DNA of 9,514 nucleotides from DASXAQ01 sp036406615 (lineage in GTDB: Bacteria > Actinomycetota > UBA4738): NCBI GenBank assembly GCA_036406615.1, contig DASXAQ010000059.1:1-9514 (forward strand). The letters run 5' to 3'. The notes under the pieces are model-generated. The model worked only from the letters and a program-made list of their open reading frames with translations, was not told the origin of the DNA and made no database searches. Below, piece by piece: positions 6,134 through 9,514 of this stretch. How positions within the stretch are numbered: position 1 is the first letter of the stretch; every line of letters starts with the position of its first letter. The translations under genes were made by a program, and so were the position numbers.

Positions 6134-7183
6134 TCACAATCCGAACTGTTCGGCGCGCAGGATCAGTTCGCTCTTCGAGCGCAGGCCGAGCTTCGCGTAG
6201 ATGCTCGAGAGGTGCGTCTCGACGGTCCGTTCGCTGATGACCAGATGCTCCGCGATCTGCGCGGCGGTCTCTCCACGCGAGGCGAGCATGGCGATCTCGC
6301 GCTCACGCCGGCTCAGCGAGTGTGCCCCGATGCTGACGCGCCGCCTCGGCCGGGGCTTCCGGCCGGTGATGAAGATCTCGACCTCTCGCAGGATCGTTTC
6401 CACGTCACCCAGCCAGACCCGATGGTCGGTGCCGGGTAGCTCGATGTAGCGGGCTCCGGGGATGTGCTCGGCGAGGTAGCGGCCGTGGCCGACCTCGATC
6501 CAGTTGTCGTCGGTCCGATGCAGGATGAGAGTCGGCACGCTGACCTCGGGCAGGAGGGCCCGAAGGTCCATCCGGGTGTTCATTCGGATCACCGAGCTCG
6601 CCATCGCCGGGCTCGCCGCCATCCTCAGATATCTGGCCCACCACCGCCGGTGTCGCTCGTCGTCGAGCGGACTCCGCTGGTCGCGGTTCCACCACTCGCC
6701 GGTCGCCCAGGCATCTTCCATCCTGCCGAGGAACCCCTCGAGCTCGTCCGGCTGAAGGCCCCAGGGATACTCGGGCGCCGCAAGGCGACGAGCCCACGAG
6801 CCGTACAGGATGAGGGACTGCGCCCGCTCGGGGTGCCGGTGGGCGAACAGGATGGACAGCGTCCCGCCCTCGGATGACCCGAAAATCGCTGCGCGTTCGG
6901 ACCCCGCCGCATCCATGACCGCGCGGATGTCGTCCATCCGTTCGTCCATGGTCGGCGGGTTGGTCACCGGGTCGGACATGCCCGTGCCGCGCTTGTCGAA
7001 GACGATCAGGCGACTGAACGAAGCCAGGCGACCGAGGAAGTGGGCGAGATTCGGCTCCTCCCACGCGGCTTCGACGTGCGAGACGAAGCCCGGCACCAGC
7101 ACGAGATCCGTCGTCGCTTCGCCCACGACCTGGTAGGCGATGTTGACGTCGCCACTCCTCGCATACCTGGTTTCGGGTAGCAC
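6134..7183 (-). CDS. Alpha/beta-hydrolase fused to LuxR-type HTH transcriptional regulator
   Basis: A 349-residue two-domain protein. Residues about 5-272 form an alpha/beta-hydrolase: VLVPGFVSH (28-36), FDKRGTGMSD (62-71), nucleophile elbow GSSEGG with S104, acid D225 or D226 in HRTDDNW, and H254 in GTDHRVW, so the triad looks intact. Residues about 285-349 are a GerE/LuxR HTH with LSRREREIAMLASRGETAAQIAEHL and ERTVETHLSSIYAKLGL. The hydrolase part resembles those fused to cyclase or HTH domains in actinomycetes, where it is thought to bind or cleave a signal. The GTG at 7183-7181 has only a weak AGAG upstream. It lies 82 nt before the nrtS gene on the same strand and diverges from the cold-shock gene. 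I infer that it controls nrtS-DUF1326-DUF2182; the ligand is unknown. Confidence 0.92.
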   Translation of the reverse strand: MLPETRYARSGDVNIAYQVVGEATTDLVLVPGFVSHVEAAWEEPNLAHFLGRLASFSRLIVFDKRGTGMSDPVTNPPTMDERMDDIRAVMDAAGSERAAIFGSSEGGTLSILFAHRHPERAQSLILYGSWARRLAAPEYPWGLQPDELEGFLGRMEDAWATGEWWNRDQRSPLDDERHRRWWARYLRMAASPAMASSVIRMNTRMDLRALLPEVSVPTLILHRTDDNWIEVGHGRYLAEHIPGARYIELPGTDHRVWLGDVETILREVEIFITGRKPRPRRRVSIGAHSLSRREREIAMLASRGETAAQIAEHLVISERTVETHLSSIYAKLGLRSKSELILRAEQFGL

Positions 7184-7407
7184 CAGCAGACTCTACCCAT
7201 TCGATTTGGCGCCGGTTCATGAGCACGGTCGTGTCGGGAATGGCTGACTTGGGGCCTTCCATGGCCCGCTGGACCCCCGAGCGTGTATCGTTACCGCGAG
7301 GGTGCTTCACGCGATTGGCTTTCGCAGTTCCCTCAGCGGCCCCTCGGTGGGGTCGACGGCCGACGAGTGAACGAAGCTCGAACCGGCCAGGAAGGGAGGG
7401 AATTGCA

Positions 7408-7611
7408 GTGGCTACTGGCACCGTGAAGTGGTTCAACCCTGAGAAGGGATTCGGCTTCATCCAGCCCGCGGAAGGTCCCGACGTGTTCGTGCATTTCAGC
7501 GCGATCGCCGGCACGGGCTATCGAAACCTGGAAGAGAACCAGCAGGTGGAGTTCGACGTGGTACCGGGGAACAAGGGTCCCCAGGCGACCAACGTCCGCG
7601 TGGTGGGCTGA
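7408..7611 (+). CDS. cspA: Cold-shock domain protein (CspA family)
   Basis: A 67-residue single cold-shock domain, the full length for the family. RNP1 KGFGFI (13-18) and RNP2 VFVHF (26-30) are complete, with W8, F15, F17, F27, H29 and F30 of the nucleic-acid-binding face. It is an RNA and single-stranded DNA chaperone in the cytoplasm, cold-induced or constitutive. The GTG at 7408 has a GGAGG 8 nt upstream; the open frame extends further left only as leader. The long gap to the divergent regulator (224 nt) fits the long leaders of csp genes. A TATCGT at 7286-7291 could be its -10, without a clear -35. An ATTGG at 7314-7318 resembles the Y-box bound by CspB proteins, but five bases prove little. 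Confidence 0.96.
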   Translation: MATGTVKWFNPEKGFGFIQPAEGPDVFVHFSAIAGTGYRNLEENQQVEFDVVPGNKGPQATNVRVVG

Positions 7612-7621
7612 CAGCCTCTCG

Positions 7622-7660
7622 TCGGTTCGGGGTCGTCCGCAGCAAGGCGCCCCGAACCGA
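7622..7660 (+). terminator. Strong stem-loop after the cold-shock gene
   Basis: TCGGTTCGGGG (7622-7632) and CCCCGAACCGA (7650-7660) form a perfect 11-bp stem with a 17-nt loop, starting 11 nt after the cspA stop. It is the best stem I see in the window. No T-run follows, so it may be a U-less terminator or an mRNA-stabilising 3' structure that partly separates cspA from the downstream genes. Confidence 0.5.
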
Positions 7661-7694
7661 TGAAGGATGGCGGCCGCGATGAGAGGCGGTACGA

Positions 7695-7949
7695 GTGCCC
7701 GACAGCTTCGGGAAACGCAACCACGAGCAGGTCAAGGCGCGAAAGGCCGCCGAGCGAGAGGAGCGCCGGACCGCGCGTGCCAAGCGCAGGCGGGCTCGCG
7801 CCAACGGCGAGTTCGTGGAGCCGCCGGGTTCTCGGGCGCCCGACTCCGACGACTGGATCGACGCGGCCGCAGACTCGGCTGAAGACTCCACCGACTCGTC
7901 CGAAGCCCCGGCCCCCGACCCCTCCGTCACCCAGCCGCCGCCGGCGTAG
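7695..7949 (+). CDS. Small basic/acidic hypothetical protein
   Basis: An 84-residue protein of no recognised family. Residues 6-37 (GKRNHEQVKARKAAEREERR and the following ARAKRRR) are a charged, probably helical stretch that could bind nucleic acid. Residues 38-84 are rich in D, S, P and A (for example DSDDWIDAAADSAEDSTDSS) and probably disordered. The GTG at 7695 has AGAGGCGG about 5 nt upstream. It follows the cold-shock gene's stem-loop, and its stop is 2 nt before the hemolysin III start, which suggests an operon with the latter. The clean split into a basic and an acidic half argues for a real protein; function is unknown. Confidence 0.65.
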   Translation: MPDSFGKRNHEQVKARKAAEREERRTARAKRRRARANGEFVEPPGSRAPDSDDWIDAAADSAEDSTDSSEAPAPDPSVTQPPPA

Positions 7950-7951
7950 AG

Positions 7952-8635
7952 GTGGGCGCCGGCGCTCCCCCTGAGACTCAGCCTGTCCTGGCAAAACCGC
8001 TGCTTCGAGGACGGCTGCACCAGGTCGCTTTCTTCGTCGTCGTGCCTGCGGGTATCGCGCTGGTCACGGTCGCCAGAGGCTCGACCGCTCGTGTCGCCGC
8101 CCTCGTGTACGCGATCAGCCTCGCGGCGCTGTACGGAACCAGCGCCCTCTATCACCGCGGGAATTGGACGGCCAGGGGCCGCCGGGTGATGCGGCGCCTG
8201 GACCACTCGATGATCTTCCTGCTCATCGCCGGCACGTACACGCCGTTCAGCCTCCTGGTGCTTCCTGCACCCTGGTCCTATGTGGTGCTCGGCGTCGTGT
8301 GGATCGGAGCGGTGGCCGGCATCGCCCTCAAGGTGGCGCGGGTCGACGGGTTCCGGGTCCTCACGGCCGCGTTGTACGTGGGGCTCGGCTGGCTCGCGAT
8401 TCTGACCGCCCGGCTGGTGCTCGAGGGACTATCGCCCGGCGGCCTGGTCCTGATGATTGCCGGCGGGCTGCTGTACACGGTCGGCGCCATCGTGCTGCAG
8501 TGCCAGTGGCCGGATCCGTCGCCCCGCGTGTTCGGCTATCACGAGGTCTGGCATTCGATGGTGATCGGCGCCAGCGCGTGCCACTACGCGCTGATCCTGG
8601 GACTGGTCCTCGGCGCCCGTGCGGTTCTGGGTTAG
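7952..8635 (+). CDS. Hemolysin III family (PAQR/HlyIII) membrane protein
   Basis: A 227-residue polytopic membrane protein with about seven hydrophobic segments. Family marks are SALYHRGNW with H68, RRLDHSMIFLLIAGTYTPF with D84 and H85, and GYHEVWHSMVIGASACHY with H197, H201 and H211. In related PAQR proteins these acidic and histidine residues hold zinc for a hydrolase-type site. The YqfA-like bacterial members have poorly known roles; haemolysis is described for Bacillus HlyIII but not implied here. The GTG at 7952 lies 2 nt after the upstream stop with no good ribosome site of its own, so translation is probably coupled. It is followed by a convergent small gene at 8694. Confidence 0.92.
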   Translation: MGAGAPPETQPVLAKPLLRGRLHQVAFFVVVPAGIALVTVARGSTARVAALVYAISLAALYGTSALYHRGNWTARGRRVMRRLDHSMIFLLIAGTYTPFSLLVLPAPWSYVVLGVVWIGAVAGIALKVARVDGFRVLTAALYVGLGWLAILTARLVLEGLSPGGLVLMIAGGLLYTVGAIVLQCQWPDPSPRVFGYHEVWHSMVIGASACHYALILGLVLGARAVLG

Positions 8636-8693
8636 GTGACGCGCAGGCGCGGCGTCCGACCGGTGTTGCGGAAGAGGCAGGAGACGGTTTGGC

Positions 8694-8888
8694 TCATCGC
8701 CATCCCGACTTTGGCTCGACGGGAATCCTGCCCGGCCCCGGCCGGGGTATCGCCGTCTCGTGCTGAGAGCACCAGGGTGTCGCGTTGTAGATGGAGAGCA
8801 CCGTGGCGCATTCGGGGTCCGAGCAGACACGACCCTTCTCGGATCTTGCTGGGGGACGGCCGGTCATCTGTGCCCGCGGAGCCGTCAT
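8694..8888 (-). CDS. Small zinc-finger-like protein (C-x4-C-x12-C-x2-H)
   Basis: A 64-residue protein. Residues 20-44 are RVCSDPECATVLSIYNATPW plus CSQHE: cysteines C22, C27, C40 and H43 in a C-x4-C-x12-C-x2-H pattern, as expected of a small structural zinc site. Similar RVC..C..LS.YN..C..H segments are familiar to me from small actinobacterial proteins, but I cannot name the family. The rest is basic and proline-rich (PRPGPGRIP). I start it at ATG 8888-8886, which overlaps the TGA of an upstream 19-codon ORF as ATGA; a GTG at 8957 in the same frame or the ATG at 8867 are alternatives. It converges on the hemolysin III gene. DNA or RNA binding is possible but not shown. Confidence 0.62.
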   Translation of the reverse strand: MTAPRAQMTGRPPARSEKGRVCSDPECATVLSIYNATPWCSQHETAIPRPGPGRIPVEPKSGWR

Positions 8889-8944
8889 CGCGCCTCGAAT
8901 GCCGGAGCGGTGGTGCGGCGGACCCTTGCGATGTCGTCGACCAT
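8885..8944 (-). CDS. Short upstream ORF overlapping the zinc-finger-like gene
   Basis: From ATG 8944-8942 a 19-codon frame reads MVDDIARVRRTTAPAFEAR and stops at TGA 8887-8885, overlapping the next ATG. GGGAG lies about 4 nt upstream, a better ribosome site than the zinc-finger gene itself has. It could be a leader peptide that couples translation, or the original N-terminus of the small protein before a frameshift. Too short to be sure it is expressed. Confidence 0.3.
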   Translation of the reverse strand: MVDDIARVRRTTAPAFEAR

Positions 8945-9037
8945 GACGCTCCCTCACTGGCTTCGATCCGTTGGAGTGAGAGACGAATGGGTGCGAGCCA
9001 TTGGTCGGTCGCTCGGGCGAACCGCAGTTGTCGGGTC

Positions 9038-9046
9038 AGTGTAACA
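9038..9046 (-). promoter_or_regulatory. Extended -10 promoter candidate upstream of the zinc-finger-like gene
   Basis: Minus-strand TGTTACACT combines a TGn extension with a TACACT hexamer. It lies between the broken gene at 9094 and the short ORF at 8944, and would give a leader of about 85 nt. No clear -35 is present, as is common for extended -10 promoters. The other bases between 8945 and 9093 show nothing I can assign. Confidence 0.35.
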
Positions 9047-9093
9047 GGGGTGTCGACCGAGCCATCGCCGCGGCAACCGTACGCATACGGCAG

Positions 9094-9514
9094 CTACGAC
9101 GAAGCGACCGGCGGAGCCAACCTGCGCAGGCGAGTGGCGGCGTCGTCCAAGGTGCGGGCTCCAAGCGAAACGTACGCCGTTGTAGACATGCCTTCTCGTT
9201 GTGTTCACACTGATCTGAAGACACTGGGCCACTTCGTGTGAGCTCAATCGGAGCAGCTCCAGCACCTCGCGATCTTCGTCGGTTTACCTTGCCCGCCCCA
9301 GGCTGACCTCCTTCGCCCGTGCCCAACGCTCATCGCTCACTTGCGGATACCGGATCCGCCATCCATACAGGGGCGCCGGGTACGTCTTGGTAGCCTCGGC
9401 CTCGGTTGTGAGGGAGACGTCGGGGTGCGTCCGAAGGATGCTCTGCCATCGCGCGGGGTCAAGGACGTCGGCCGCCTCGGCGATGAACGCGGGATTTCCA
9501 ACAGGCTGAGCACG
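9094..9514 (-). pseudogene. Broken gene with LuxR-like HTH C-terminus, 5' end outside window
   Basis: Reading leftward from 9514 gives 76 codons open to the right edge (including YPAPLYGWRIRYPQVSDERW), ending at TAA 9286-9284. The same frame continues directly as TDEDREVLELLRLSSHEVAQ and then ISVNTTRRHVYN, a clear GerE/LuxR-type HTH. The HTH frame then drifts. Removing one G near 9175-9178 restores AYVSLGARTLDDAATRLRRL, which ends at TAG 9096-9094. The HTH end has therefore been cut off by a nonsense codon and a single-base frameshift, or these are sequencing errors. The N-terminal part is not a family I recognise. If the TAA is real the upstream protein loses its DNA-binding end. Alternatively the gene truly ends at 9284 and the HTH is an independent relic. 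Confidence 0.6.

Noticed and set aside
5363..6439. Plus-strand open frame of 358 codons opposite DUF1326, nrtS and the regulator
   Set aside because: Antisense shadow of three recognised genes in GC-rich DNA; no motif and no suitable ribosome site.
7286..7291. TATCGT as a definite cspA promoter -10
   Set aside because: No -35-like hexamer lies 16-19 nt upstream, so it is only mentioned in the cspA entry.
6405..7514. Long minus-strand open frame (369 codons) over the hydrolase-LuxR gene
   Set aside because: It is a frame-shifted shadow rich in R, G and P with no family motif. The true frame has an intact hydrolase triad and HTH.
8731..8746. CCCGGCC-CC-GGCCGGG inverted repeat
   Set aside because: The 2-nt loop is too tight for a terminator, and it lies inside the Pro/Gly-rich 3' part of the zinc-finger-like gene, where codon use explains it.
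8636..9241. Plus-strand open frame of 201 codons after hemolysin III
   Set aside because: Composition is biased and motif-free, while the opposite strand shows a zinc-finger-like protein and an HTH remnant over the same bases.
1..9514. CRISPR arrays, tRNA or rRNA genes, insertion sequences
   Set aside because: I saw no regularly spaced repeats, no cloverleaf or rRNA-like stretches, and no transposase frames or terminal inverted repeats.

Overview
The window is GC-rich and has dense genes on both strands. By my reading about 8 of 14 coding sequences start with GTG, mostly behind strong GGAGG ribosome-binding sites. A mycothiol-type maleylpyruvate isomerase family protein, an ECF sigma factor followed by a CU044_5270-like membrane protein, a cold-shock protein and a hydrolase-LuxR fusion all point to a soil-type actinomycete (Actinomycetota). 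The lineage cannot be fixed more closely from sequence alone.

Layout. (1) 1-1083, minus strand: a dihydrofolate-reductase-family protein followed 13 nt later by a DinB/maleylpyruvate-isomerase-family protein cut by the window edge. (2) 1152-2607, plus strand: a GNAT acetyltransferase, a 238-nt gap with one small hairpin, then a DppA-type D-aminopeptidase with all five zinc ligands. (3) 2650-4187, minus strand: an ECF sigma factor overlapping by 19 nt a single-pass membrane protein that is its likely partner, with an 8-bp inverted repeat in the sigma gene's leader. (4) 4305-7183, minus strand: an alpha/beta-hydrolase-LuxR fusion regulator, then NrtS-like, DUF1326 and DUF2182 genes that overlap one another (10 nt and 4 nt). 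A 16-bp perfect palindrome with 7-2-7 geometry lies between the regulator and nrtS. (5) 7408-8635, plus strand: a cold-shock protein, an 11-bp stem, a small basic/acidic protein and a hemolysin III family membrane protein. (6) 8636-9514, minus strand: a small C4-C2-H zinc-finger-like protein with a short overlapping upstream ORF, then the 3' part of an unrecognised gene whose LuxR-like DNA-binding end is cut off by an in-frame TAA and a frameshift.

The most coherent candidate system is region 4. The fusion regulator could sense a small molecule through its hydrolase-like domain and activate nrtS-DUF1326-DUF2182 through the palindrome. The palindrome sits about 42 bp upstream of the start site predicted from a TATCGT -10 element. 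The three target genes would make a small anion-transporter-like membrane protein, a cysteine-rich soluble protein and a cysteine-rich polytopic membrane protein. The chemistry of this set is not known to me. The regulatory link is inferred from geometry and gene order only.
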